Assembly: GCA_031277945.1 (NCBI GenBank)
Contig: JAITLK010000003.1
Span: 643,104 to 707,103 of the forward strand
Length of the DNA stretch: 64,000 nucleotides
Origin: Microbacterium sp.
Lineage (GTDB): Bacteria; Actinomycetota; Actinomycetes; Actinomycetales; Microbacteriaceae
Direction: 5' to 3'
The notes under the pieces were generated by a model, which was not told the DNA's origin, searched no databases, and saw only the letters and a program-made list of their open reading frames with translations. Positions 56,709-64,000 of the stretch are shown here, one piece after another. Each line of letters starts with the position of its first letter. Positions within the stretch are counted from its first letter, which is position 1. The position numbers and the translations under genes were made by a program.

Positions 56709-56781
56709 CGCGGCGGTCCGGGCGGTTCCGGGCACCGGTTCATACCCGGTTGTGCAGCGGGTTCGACTCCCGCCGTCGCGT
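56709..56781 (+). tRNA. Atypical tRNA-like sequence with a CAT anticodon
   Basis: Acceptor 56709-56715 pairs with 56774-56780 in seven of seven positions (one G-T). The T arm is perfect: stem 56757-56761/56769-56773 with loop TTCGACT. An anticodon stem 56734-56738/56746-56750 encloses loop TTCATAC, giving anticodon CAT (56741-56743). The D stem 56718-56721/56728-56731 can pair. The fold is odd: positions 8-9 are GT instead of TA, the D loop is only six bases and lacks A14, two bases instead of one precede the anticodon stem, and no CCA is encoded. Total 73 bases. It may be a divergent tRNA-Met/Ile or a tRNA pseudogene. Confidence 0.5.
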
Positions 56782-56916
56782 CGATGGCCACCACGCGGCG
56801 CCTCGTCGCCGCAGTACGGGCGACGACTCGCCGCAGGACACGTCAACCCACCGGTGCAGCATGCACAGTGCCGGTATGGTGGCGCCCATGTGGTTTTCCC
56901 CGGCGATCGGTCGATC

Positions 56917-57870
56917 ATGACCTCGGGTGTCATGCCTTCATTCGGCATCACCCTCGCCGCGGCGCGAGGATCGCGCACCGTGTACACGCTGACGGGACGG
57001 CGCGGGATGGACTCGCTGGCCGCGGACGGCGACCTCACTAGCACCGACCATGACGGCTTCCGTGGGCGGCTGGTCTCGGTGCCCCTCGGCGAGTCGGCGT
57101 TCGAGGATCTGCGCTGCTCCGCGTTCCGCTTCGAGCGCACCGCCAGTGCCGCTTCGGCCATGGCGGATGTGGCACGGATGATCTTCGTGGTCCACGGCAG
57201 CATCACCGTGCATGAGGGGACGGAGCGGGTCGCCGTGGACGCGGGCCGGTGGGTGCTCGCGCCTGCCCGGCGATCGTTTGTGATGAGCAGCGACGGCTCG
57301 TCTCGGCTGCTGAGCGTTCTGATCCCCACACGAAAACTCCGCACCCCCCGCGAGCGCCTCGACGCTCTCGCGCTTCGCCCACTGGCCCACACGGCGATCG
57401 GCTCCGCCTTCGAGAGCATGCTGCGCTCGCTCTCCCAGTCAGCCCCCGACGACAACACGGTGGAAGCGGACCTCACCGCGCATGCCCTGCTCGATCTCAC
57501 GCGCGCGCTGCTCGCGGCGCAGCCTGCGGGAGAACCGGACGATCCGGACGATGCGGTGCGCGCGCGTGTGCACGACTTCATCGAGCACAATTACGCCGAC
57601 CCAAACCTCCACGTCTCGGTGATCTCCGCCGCTCTCGGGGTGAGCGTGCGCCGTCTGCACCGGCTCTTCGAGTCTGAGCCGCTCTCGATCTCACAGTGCA
57701 TCCGTCGCTGGCGGGTCACGGCGGCCGGTCGCGAGTTGCTTCTCACCCAGGAACCGTTCGAGTCGATCGCGCGCCGCGTGGGATTCGGATCATCCGACAC
57801 CGGCTACCGCAGCTTCCGCGACGAGTACGGGATGACGCCGGCGGAGTACCGCCGCCGCGGGCGGGTCTGA
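56917..57870 (+). CDS. AraC/XylS family transcriptional regulator
   Basis: About 317 residues from the ATG at 56917 (an ATG at 56932 or GTG at 56890 are alternatives; none has a strong site). The C-terminal 100 residues are a standard AraC double helix-turn-helix: HVSVISAALGVSVRRLHRLFES, then FESIARRVGFGSSDTGYRSFRDEYGMTPAEYRRR. The N-terminal part (about 1-190) is a cupin-like ligand or dimer domain of the AraC-binding-like type (RMIFVVHGSITVHEGTERV). Target genes are not evident; the following gene is convergent. Confidence 0.88.
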   Translation: MTSGVMPSFGITLAAARGSRTVYTLTGRRGMDSLAADGDLTSTDHDGFRGRLVSVPLGESAFEDLRCSAFRFERTASAASAMADVARMIFVVHGSITVHEGTERVAVDAGRWVLAPARRSFVMSSDGSSRLLSVLIPTRKLRTPRERLDALALRPLAHTAIGSAFESMLRSLSQSAPDDNTVEADLTAHALLDLTRALLAAQPAGEPDDPDDAVRARVHDFIEHNYADPNLHVSVISAALGVSVRRLHRLFESEPLSISQCIRRWRVTAAGRELLLTQEPFESIARRVGFGSSDTGYRSFRDEYGMTPAEYRRRGRV

Positions 57871-57876
57871 TCCGCT

Positions 57877-58107
57877 TCAGCCGCCGAAAACGGGTTCGGA
57901 CCGCTGCGTCGTCTGCGCGAGCGCTTCTTCGCGAACGTTCATGTACACGGCGATACGCCGATCCAGCTCCGCGGGGCCGGCCGAATCGCGCTCGCGCGCA
58001 TCTTGGATGTCCTCGGCGAGCTTCACGAGGCGCGCGTGCGCGTCAGCGGGGATCCGCGCCTGGAGCATCACGAGGTCTTTGCGATAGGTGTCGCTCACCG
58101 GACCCAT
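57877..58107 (-). CDS. Small hypothetical protein
   Basis: A 76-residue soluble protein, MGPVSDTYRKDLVMLQARIPADAHARLVKLAEDIQDARERDSAGPAELDRRIAVYMNVREEALAQ in part, predicted mostly helical, with no recognised family. The ATG at 58105-58107 has a very strong AGGAGGAG site, which is the main reason to trust the gene. It ends six bases from the converging AraC stop. Confidence 0.65.
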   Translation of the reverse strand: MGPVSDTYRKDLVMLQARIPADAHARLVKLAEDIQDARERDSAGPAELDRRIAVYMNVREEALAQTTQRSEPVFGG

Positions 58108-58282
58108 GCTGCTCCTCCTCCGCGGCCGCCTCGGATCGCGATCGGTTCCGTGATCGAAGGACTCCACCACCCATGATGCCGCAGTTCGAGTCCGCGGGAG
58201 GAGCAGTATGCGCCCCGGCAATGTCGGGCGAAGTTAGCTCAGAAGAATCTGAATCACCTGAACGCGGTGCAGGTGCTGCTCT

Positions 58283-59149
58283 TCAGAGCGCGAGCAGCGC
58301 GATCCCCGCCACCACCACGATCGATGCTCCCACCCGGAGACCCGGTCTTCCCTCCCGCAGCACGAACGCGCCGAAGAGGCTCACCAGCACGACGCTCACC
58401 TCGCGCGTCGGCGCCACGAGGGATACCGGTGCGATGGTCGTCGCAGCGAGCACGAGGATGTAGCTCAGCGGCGACAGCACACCGAAGGCCAGGAGGCGCC
58501 GCCACTGCAGCTTCGCGAGCGGCACGACCTGACGCCACCGGCGCCCGAGAATCGCTCCGAACAGCACCACCTCGATCAGGGTGCAGCCCACCATGAACGC
58601 GACGGGTGAGATGTGCCAGATGCGCAGCGACTGGCTGTCCCACAGCGTGTATGCAGCGATGGCGAGTCCGGTGAGGAGGCCGAAGATGATGGCGGGATCC
58701 ATCCCGCGGCGACCGGACGCTCCGGTACCGCGATCCAGCAGGCCGATCCAGACGACACCGGCGATCACGGCGATCACGCCGACCAGCGCGATCGGCGACG
58801 GTCGCTCGCCCAGCGCGAGCACCGCCACGAGCACGGTGACCAGGGGTCCTGACCCGCGAGCCGTTGCGTACACCGTGGAGAGGTTCCCGGCCGCGTACCC
58901 CCGCTGCAGCACCAGCATGTAGACCACGTGCAGCACCGCCGACACGGCGACGCCCAGGAGGAACCCGGACCAGTCATCCGTCCCGATCCCGCCCGTGAGC
59001 GGTACGACGGGGAGCCACACGATGCCGCTGGCGAGCGCACCGAGCCACAGGAACGGCAGCCCGGCCCGGCTCGCCCCGTGGGCGATGACGTTCCAGGCGG
59101 CGTGCGCGCACGCGGCGGCGAGAACGAGGACGAGAGCAAGAAGCGACAT
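58283..59149 (-). CDS. EamA/DMT superfamily permease
   Basis: A 288-residue protein with about ten short membrane helices in two EamA repeats (LLALVLVLAAACAHAAWNVIAH... and MDPAIIFGLLTGLAIAAYTLWDSQS...), and the family's RGSGPLVTVLVAVLALGERPS and SLVAPTREVSVVLVSLFGAFVLREG segments ending each half. Drug/metabolite transporters of this size export or import small metabolites; substrate is unknown. The gene ends 175 bases from the 76-residue gene's start. Confidence 0.9.
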   Translation of the reverse strand: MSLLALVLVLAAACAHAAWNVIAHGASRAGLPFLWLGALASGIVWLPVVPLTGGIGTDDWSGFLLGVAVSAVLHVVYMLVLQRGYAAGNLSTVYATARGSGPLVTVLVAVLALGERPSPIALVGVIAVIAGVVWIGLLDRGTGASGRRGMDPAIIFGLLTGLAIAAYTLWDSQSLRIWHISPVAFMVGCTLIEVVLFGAILGRRWRQVVPLAKLQWRRLLAFGVLSPLSYILVLAATTIAPVSLVAPTREVSVVLVSLFGAFVLREGRPGLRVGASIVVVAGIALLAL

Positions 59150-59264
59150 GAGAACCTTCCGCTCACCGATTCATGGATCGACGAGCACCGGTCCTCCGGG
59201 CTTTTGTCCTGTCAGATGACGTGCGACGGTGTCGCGCGTGGCGCCGCTCGGACCTGTCGAACGT

Positions 59265-59302
59265 GGTTCCGGAACCCTAGGCGCTGTCGGGTCCAGCCTA
59301 GG
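59265..59302. promoter_or_regulatory. Palindrome and paired CCTAGG sites before the lipoprotein gene
   Basis: GGTTCCGGAACC (59265-59276) is a perfect 12-bp palindrome that runs into CCTAGG (59276-59281); a second CCTAGG lies at 59297-59302, 21 bases (two helical turns) later. CTAG is rare in such GC-rich DNA. The region is between two divergent genes and may be an operator. Confidence 0.4.
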
Positions 59303-59372
59303 TCATAACGATCTCGTCCCCAGACCGTCACCAGTGCTTCATCGGGTCCGGCCGCACCGCTACGATCAGCGC

Positions 59373-60104
59373 ATGACGGCCTCAGCGCACATCTCCCGGC
59401 GGACTCGCGCCATCCACCGACGTCTGCCCGGGCTCCTCGGAGCCGGTGTTCTCGTCAGTACGCTCATGCTCGCGGGCTGCGCGCCCGAACCGAGCGGAGG
59501 AAACACCGCGGCGCCGAGCATCTCGACGAGCACCAGCGCGCCGTCACCGTCCGCCTCCTCCGTCACAACGCCCACGCCCACGCCAGAGCACTCCGCCACC
59601 GTACCCGTCAGCCTCGAGCTCCGCCTGGACCAGCTGATCGTCACGGACTCGGAGGGTGGTGAGAAGATGCTCGACATCCGGACAGACGCGGCCGGCGTGC
59701 GGGACGCCCTGTTCGGCATGTTCGGCGAGGTCGAGCCGACGCGGCCTGATGACCGCTACCCCATCGACCTCTACACCTGGGCGGGCCTGACACTCGTGTG
59801 GATCGAGGGCACTCCGGCGTCCGCATCCGTAACCTTCCGCGCGGCATCGGAAAACGATGTGGCACTCACCTCCGCGGGGCTGAGCGTGGGCGCGACCGTG
59901 GCCCAGGTGGAGGCCGCAGGAGCGGAAGTGACCGCCTACGGCACGTACGACGACGTCACCGCCTACCGTCTGAACGTCGAGAAGGTTCCGGGTACATCCT
60001 CCCTCGCGAACCCGGGCGAAGAAGGAGAGCGCTACCTCAGCTTCATCGTCGAGGGTGGCGTCGTGACCATGCTCAGCGTCGGCGACGACTTCAGCGACCT
60101 CTGA
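59373..60104 (+). CDS. Secreted lipoprotein of unknown function
   Basis: A 243-residue protein: basic N-terminus (SRRTRAIHRRLPG), hydrophobic stretch LLGAGVLVSTLMLAGC with the lipidated Cys at residue 36, a Ser/Thr/Pro-rich linker (36-75), then a beta-rich domain (LELRLDQLIVTDSEGGEKMLDI, AYRLNVEKVPGTS, RYLSFIVEGGVVTMLSVG). No family is recognised. Its last codons (FSDL-stop) are part of an 18-bp tandem repeat that continues past the stop. Confidence 0.82.
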   Translation: MTASAHISRRTRAIHRRLPGLLGAGVLVSTLMLAGCAPEPSGGNTAAPSISTSTSAPSPSASSVTTPTPTPEHSATVPVSLELRLDQLIVTDSEGGEKMLDIRTDAAGVRDALFGMFGEVEPTRPDDRYPIDLYTWAGLTLVWIEGTPASASVTFRAASENDVALTSAGLSVGATVAQVEAAGAEVTAYGTYDDVTAYRLNVEKVPGTSSLANPGEEGERYLSFIVEGGVVTMLSVGDDFSDL

Positions 60105-60150
60105 GACCACAGCGACCTCTGAGACCACAGCAAGCGTCTGAGGCCACAGC
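60093..60150. repeat. 18-bp tandem repeat spanning the lipoprotein stop codon
   Basis: The unit AGCGACCTCTGAGACCAC occurs at 60093-60110 and, identically, at 60111-60128; a diverged third copy (19 bases) runs to 60147. The first copy contains the gene's TGA stop. The word CTGAGACCACAG in it also occurs inverted at 44940-44951. Confidence 0.92.
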
Positions 60151-60174
60151 GATCCCAGATCGCCAGCCGGTGCG

Positions 60175-62541
60175 TCAGCGCTGCGCGTTGACGTACTGGC
60201 GGAGGTGCTTGCCGGTGAGAGTGGTGCCGTCGGCGATCAGCTGCGCCGGAGTACCTTCGAACACCACCTTGCCACCGTCGATACCCGCGCCCGGACCCAG
60301 GTCGATGATCCAGTCGGCATGAGCCATGACCGCCTGGTGGTGCTCCACCACGATGACGGACTTGCCGGAGTCCACCAGCCGATCCAGCAGCGCCAACAGG
60401 TTCTCGACGTCCGCGAGGTGGAGGCCCGTCGTGGGCTCGTCGAGGATGTAGACATCGCCTCCCTCACCCATCTGAGCGGCGAGCTTCAGCCGCTGTCGTT
60501 CTCCGCCCGAGAGGGTGGTGAGCGGCTGGCCGAGGCTGATGTAGCCGAGACCCACATCGGCGAGGCGATCGAGGATCTTGTGGGCGGCGGGAAGCTTGGA
60601 CTCGCCCTCGGCGAAGAAGGTGAGCGCTTCCGCGACCGGCAACGCCAGCACTTCACTGATGTCCTTGCCCCCGAAGTGGTACTGCAGCACCTGGTGGTCG
60701 AATCGCTTGCCCTCACACACCTCGCAGGTGGTCTCCATCGTGGCCATGACACCGAGATCGGTGTAGATCACGCCCGCACCGTTGCAGTTGGGGCAGGCGC
60801 CTTCGGAGTTGGCCGAGAACAGCGCGGGCTTCACGCCGTTCGCCTTGGCGAATGCTTTGCGCACGTGCTCCAGCAGCCCGGTGTAGGTGGCGGGGTTGCT
60901 GCGCCGTGAGCCGCGGATGGGCGCCTGATCGATCGACACCACCGACGCGTCCTTCGGCATCGAGCCGTGAACGAGAGAGCTCTTGCCCGAGCCGGCGACG
61001 CCGGTGAACACGACGAGCACACCCAGCGGGATGTCGACGTCCACGTCCTGCAGGTTGTGCAGGTCGGCGCCACGCACCTCGATGGCGCCGCGTGGCTCGC
61101 GCACCGCCGGCTTCACGCTGACCCGCAGATCAAGGTGCCGACCGGTGAGGGTGTCGCTCGCGCGCAGGCCCTGCACCGTTCCTTCGTACGTGATCTCGCC
61201 GCCGGCAGAGCCGGCCCCCGGCCCCAGATCGACCACGTGATCGGCGATGGCGATGGTCTCCGGCTTGTGCTCCACGACGAGCACGGTGTTGCCCTTGTCG
61301 CGCAGCGCGAGCAGCAGGCGGTTCATGCGCTCGATGTCGTGGGGGTGCAGGCCGGTCGTGGGCTCGTCGAACACGTACGTCACATCGGTGAGGGAGGAGC
61401 CGAGATGACGGATCATCTTGGTGCGCTGCGCCTCGCCACCGGAGAGGGTTCCCGCCGGACGATCGAGTGAGAGGTAGCCGAGACCGATGTCGACGAAGCT
61501 GTCCAGGGTTTCCTGAAGCCCGGTGAGTAGCGGCGCGACGGACGGCTCGTCGAGCGAGCGCACCCACTGAGCGAGGTCGCTGATCTGCATCGCGCAGGCA
61601 TCGGCGATCGAGATGCCGCCGATCTTCGACGATCGCGCCGGAGCGCTGAGGCGCGTGCCCTCGCATTCCGGACACACGATGAAGGTGACGGCGCGGTCGA
61701 CGAAGGCGCGGATGTGCGGCTGCATCGCATCGCGGTCCTTCGACAGCATCGACTTCTGAATGCGCGGGATGAGCCCCTCGTATGTGAGGTTGATCTTGTC
61801 GATCTTCACCTTGACCGGGGACTTGTAGAGGAAGTCCTCCAGCTGCCGCTTGGTGAAGTCGCGGATCTTGGTGCTGCCATCGAAGAATCCGGCCTCGGCG
61901 TACATCCGCGTGGCCCAGCCGTCGGGCGTGTAGCCCGGCACCTTGATGGCGCCCTCCAGCAGAGACAGGTTCTCGTCGTAGACCTCGGCGAGGTCGATAT
62001 CGTTCACCGTGCCCATGCCCTCGCACCGTGGGCACTGCCCGCCCAGGATGGAGAACTCCGCGCGCTCCTTGACCGTGCGCCCGCCCTTCTCCACGGTGAC
62101 GGCGCCGGCACCCGAAGCCGAGGCCACGTTGAAGGAGAACGCCTGCGGAGAGCCGATGTGCGGCACGCCGATGCGGGAGAACAGGATGCGCAGCATTGCA
62201 TTGACGTCGGTGGCGGTACCCACCGTGGAGCGAGCGTTGGCGCCCATGCGCTCCTGGTCGACGATGATCGCCGTGGTGAGACCTTCGAGCACGTCGACAT
62301 CAGGACGAGCAAGCGAGGGCATGAAGTTCTGCACGAACGACGAGTAGGTCTCGTTGATCATGCGCTGCGATTCCGCCGCGATCGTCGCGAACACGAGCGA
62401 GCTCTTGCCCGAGCCGGAGACACCGGTGAAAACGGTGAGGCGGCGCTTGGGCAGCTCGACGTTGACGTCGCGCAGGTTGTTCTCTCGTGCCCCCACCACA
62501 CGAATGAGGTCGTGGGTGTCGGCGATGTGTGCGTCGGTCAT
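60175..62541 (-). CDS. UvrA-like ABC-ATPase (DrrC type)
   Basis: A 788-residue UvrA paralogue, shorter than the about 950 residues of true UvrA. Both ATP sites are present: Walker A GVSGSGKSS and GVAGSGKSS, signatures LSGGEAQR and LSGGERQR, and Walker B YVFDEPTTGLHPHD / YILDEPTTGLHLAD. Cys pairs CPRCEG, CPECEG, CPNCNG and CEVCEG are kept. The reduced length fits the DrrC/UvrA2 group, linked to drug resistance rather than UvrB-dependent repair. The ATG at 62539-62541 was chosen because the homologous core starts just after it. Confidence 0.9.
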   Translation of the reverse strand: MTDAHIADTHDLIRVVGARENNLRDVNVELPKRRLTVFTGVSGSGKSSLVFATIAAESQRMINETYSSFVQNFMPSLARPDVDVLEGLTTAIIVDQERMGANARSTVGTATDVNAMLRILFSRIGVPHIGSPQAFSFNVASASGAGAVTVEKGGRTVKERAEFSILGGQCPRCEGMGTVNDIDLAEVYDENLSLLEGAIKVPGYTPDGWATRMYAEAGFFDGSTKIRDFTKRQLEDFLYKSPVKVKIDKINLTYEGLIPRIQKSMLSKDRDAMQPHIRAFVDRAVTFIVCPECEGTRLSAPARSSKIGGISIADACAMQISDLAQWVRSLDEPSVAPLLTGLQETLDSFVDIGLGYLSLDRPAGTLSGGEAQRTKMIRHLGSSLTDVTYVFDEPTTGLHPHDIERMNRLLLALRDKGNTVLVVEHKPETIAIADHVVDLGPGAGSAGGEITYEGTVQGLRASDTLTGRHLDLRVSVKPAVREPRGAIEVRGADLHNLQDVDVDIPLGVLVVFTGVAGSGKSSLVHGSMPKDASVVSIDQAPIRGSRRSNPATYTGLLEHVRKAFAKANGVKPALFSANSEGACPNCNGAGVIYTDLGVMATMETTCEVCEGKRFDHQVLQYHFGGKDISEVLALPVAEALTFFAEGESKLPAAHKILDRLADVGLGYISLGQPLTTLSGGERQRLKLAAQMGEGGDVYILDEPTTGLHLADVENLLALLDRLVDSGKSVIVVEHHQAVMAHADWIIDLGPGAGIDGGKVVFEGTPAQLIADGTTLTGKHLRQYVNAQR

Positions 62542-62650
62542 AGTGCTCCCCAGTGTGCGGATCGACGGATGCGGCGGATAACAGCATGGCGCATGCCCCC
62601 GACATTGCGCATCCGAAGACCACAAGCGGGCAGGAACGAAGAAGTCCCGA

Positions 62651-63673
62651 TCAGTCGCGGACGGCCGGCGTGCGGAAGAAGTCGACGCCGAGGTCCGGGT
62701 GATCGACGAACACGCCGTCGACCTGCGCATCACGAAGGATCTGCCATTCCGCTTCGTAGTCGCCGAACTCCGCCTTCGCACCCGTACGGAACTGCTTCAG
62801 GAGAAACGCGTTCTCCGGCCTCGCCGTCCAGGTGAACACCTGCAGTCCGCGCTGGTGGGCTTCCGCGACCACCGGAGCCGGCCCGCGCGAGCGCCCCATG
62901 CGATCCGGACGGAGGATGCTCTTCTTGTCCAGGCTGATCCCGTCCACTTGCGATGCGAGCACATCGAGTCCGCGCGGACTGAGCTGATCGGCGTACGAGG
63001 GGACGCCCGCCTGACGGGACGCGCGCAGGTCGTAGGCGGTGCCCGCGGCCTCCAGCAGATAGACATAGGTCGCGGGGAGGCCCTCCCGCTGGAGCCGGGT
63101 GATCACGGACTGCTCGAAGGACTCGATCACGAGAGGGTGCGCGCCACCACCCCAGCCGCACGCTTCCAGCTCCGCCAGCAGCAGCGGCACATGATCCAGC
63201 CCGATACCGGCGAAGTACGTGGCGTGCTTGATCTCCACCACCGCGCCGATCTCGCGCCCCTGTTCCAGGGAGGCGCGACGGACGAGGTCCAGGACGTCGC
63301 GCAGGCGCAGCATCGGCTGCCGGTCGTCGTACGTGGCACTGGTGGCACGCAGCGCGGGGATGCGTTCACGCACCCGCAGCGTGGACAGCTCCTCCCAGGT
63401 GAAGTCCTCGGTGAACCACCCGGTCTGCTCGGCGCCGTCCACACGCTTGGTGGTGCGGCGGTCGGCGAACTCCGGCCGCTCCGACACGTCGGTCGTGCCG
63501 GAGATCTCGTTCTCGTGCCGGACGACGAGGACGCCGTCGCGCGACACCACCACATCCGGCTCGACGGCGTCGGCTCCCATCGCGAGGGCGAGGTCGTACG
63601 CGGACGGAGAATGCTCCGGACGGTATCCGGGCGCTCCACGATGGCCGATGACGAGAGGGCGACGACGAGGCAC
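62651..63673 (-). CDS. Glycerophosphodiester phosphodiesterase
   Basis: A 340-residue GDPD-family enzyme with a TIM-barrel: VIGHRGAPGYRPEHS (catalytic H11, R12), GADAVEPDVVVSRDGVLVVRHE with E38, D40 and H53, the metal and acid-base residues. Its later segment FTEDFTWEELSTLRVRERIPALR matches secreted and cytosolic glpQ-like proteins. It hydrolyses glycerophosphodiesters to glycerol-3-phosphate and an alcohol. There is no signal peptide. Its promoter region lies inside a minisatellite that starts about five bases before the ATG. Confidence 0.94.
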   Translation of the reverse strand: MPRRRPLVIGHRGAPGYRPEHSPSAYDLALAMGADAVEPDVVVSRDGVLVVRHENEISGTTDVSERPEFADRRTTKRVDGAEQTGWFTEDFTWEELSTLRVRERIPALRATSATYDDRQPMLRLRDVLDLVRRASLEQGREIGAVVEIKHATYFAGIGLDHVPLLLAELEACGWGGGAHPLVIESFEQSVITRLQREGLPATYVYLLEAAGTAYDLRASRQAGVPSYADQLSPRGLDVLASQVDGISLDKKSILRPDRMGRSRGPAPVVAEAHQRGLQVFTWTARPENAFLLKQFRTGAKAEFGDYEAEWQILRDAQVDGVFVDHPDLGVDFFRTPAVRD

Positions 63674-63677
63674 CGGC

Positions 63678-64000
63678 CCATCGTAGTCGGCGACGGTGAT
63701 CGATCGCCGGGCACCACCCCATCGTCACCGGCGACGGTGATCGATCGCCGGGCACCACCCCATCATCGTCGGCGACGGTGATCGATCGCCGGGCACCACC
63801 CCATCATCGTCGGCAACGGTGATCAATCGCCGGGCACCCCCCCATCATCGTCGGCAACGGTGATCAATCGCCGGGCACCACCCCATCATCGTCGGCAACG
63901 GTGACCAATCGCCGGGCACCACCCCATCATCGACGCCCACAGTGATCGAACGCCGGCCACCACCCCATCATCGCCAGCAACAGAGATCAATCGCCGGGCA
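63678..64000. repeat. 41-bp minisatellite, continuing past the window
   Basis: The anchor GTGATC recurs at 63696, 63737, 63778, 63819, 63860, then as GTGACC at 63901, GTGATC at 63942 and GAGATC at 63983: an exact period of 41. Each unit also contains ATCGCCGGGCACCACCCCATC. Units nearest the gene are most alike (GACGGTGATCGATCG); outer ones are changed (AACGGTGATCAATCG). Period 41 is not a multiple of three, so it is not coding. Confidence 0.96.

Noticed and set aside
60175-62541. Part of an anthracycline biosynthetic cluster because of the DrrC-like protein
   Set aside because: No polyketide synthase, glycosyltransferase or DrrAB-type genes are near; such UvrA paralogues occur widely outside clusters.
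63678-64000. Possible CRISPR array or coding repeat at the right edge
   Set aside because: The whole 41-base unit repeats, without variable spacers, and the period breaks the reading frame.

Overview
The window looks like a chromosome segment of a high-GC actinobacterium, most likely a Microbacterium or a close member of the Microbacteriaceae. The reasons are the very high GC content, actinobacterial families (F420-type nitroreductase, PspC-domain kinase, EspC/WXG100-like proteins, mycobacterial-type NHEJ polymerase domain and LigC), many GTG starts, and a same-strand pcrA, SseB-like, sucC, sucD, PerM/DUF6350 backbone that I remember as typical of this family. I see no phage, integrase, transposase, rRNA or CRISPR array.

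Layout. 0-2.7 kb: truncated PerM-like membrane protein, deazaflavin-dependent nitroreductase, NCS2 purine permease. 2.7-8.9 kb: a carbohydrate ABC importer operon (binding protein, two permeases, ThuA-like protein, Gfo/Idh dehydrogenase) divergent from its LacI regulator. 9.0-10.6 kb: a DUF4166 plus SDR pair behind a palindromic operator. 10.6-12.7 kb: sucCD. 12.9-14.1 kb: SseB-like protein and TetR regulator. 14.1-16.8 kb: a compact five-gene type VII secretion-associated cluster (tandem YbaB-like protein, EspC-like protein, WXG protein with a membrane tail, two small membrane proteins) with no secretion ATPase visible. 16.9-21.2 kb: a second sugar ABC importer with a divergent LacI regulator. 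Neither importer encodes an ATPase, so both probably share one encoded elsewhere.

21.2-26.3 kb: RlmG/RsmC-like methyltransferase, a hypothetical protein ending in a GATCA repeat, a flavin monooxygenase and a divergent TetR-DHA2 exporter pair. 26.4-30.7 kb: peptidoglycan amino-sugar recycling (murQ, BadF-type kinase, trhO, a chaperone-like protein) opposite a MurR/RpiR regulator. 30.7-37.4 kb: four-gene ABC export/lipoprotein-type system with two FtsX-like permeases and two ATPases, one of which carries an AbrB-like C-terminal domain. 37.5-44.8 kb: small membrane protein, YchJ, erythromycin-esterase-like protein, LigC-type ligase, saccharopine-dehydrogenase-like enzyme with an APC permease, and a LigD-type polymerase. 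44.8-45.2 kb: a repeat-rich gene-free stretch. 45.2-50.5 kb: SseB-like protein, PcrA helicase, MFS permease. 50.5-56.6 kb: a PspC-histidine kinase/LuxR regulator pair divergent from a large PspC membrane protein. 56.7-64 kb: an odd tRNA-like sequence with a CAT anticodon, AraC regulator, small protein, DMT permease, lipoprotein, UvrA-like ABC protein, glycerophosphodiesterase and a 41-bp-period minisatellite running off the right edge.

The most unusual items are the type VII-associated mini-cluster, the ATPase-AbrB fusion, the atypical tRNA-like sequence, and four short tandem or inverted repeat families in intergenic DNA.
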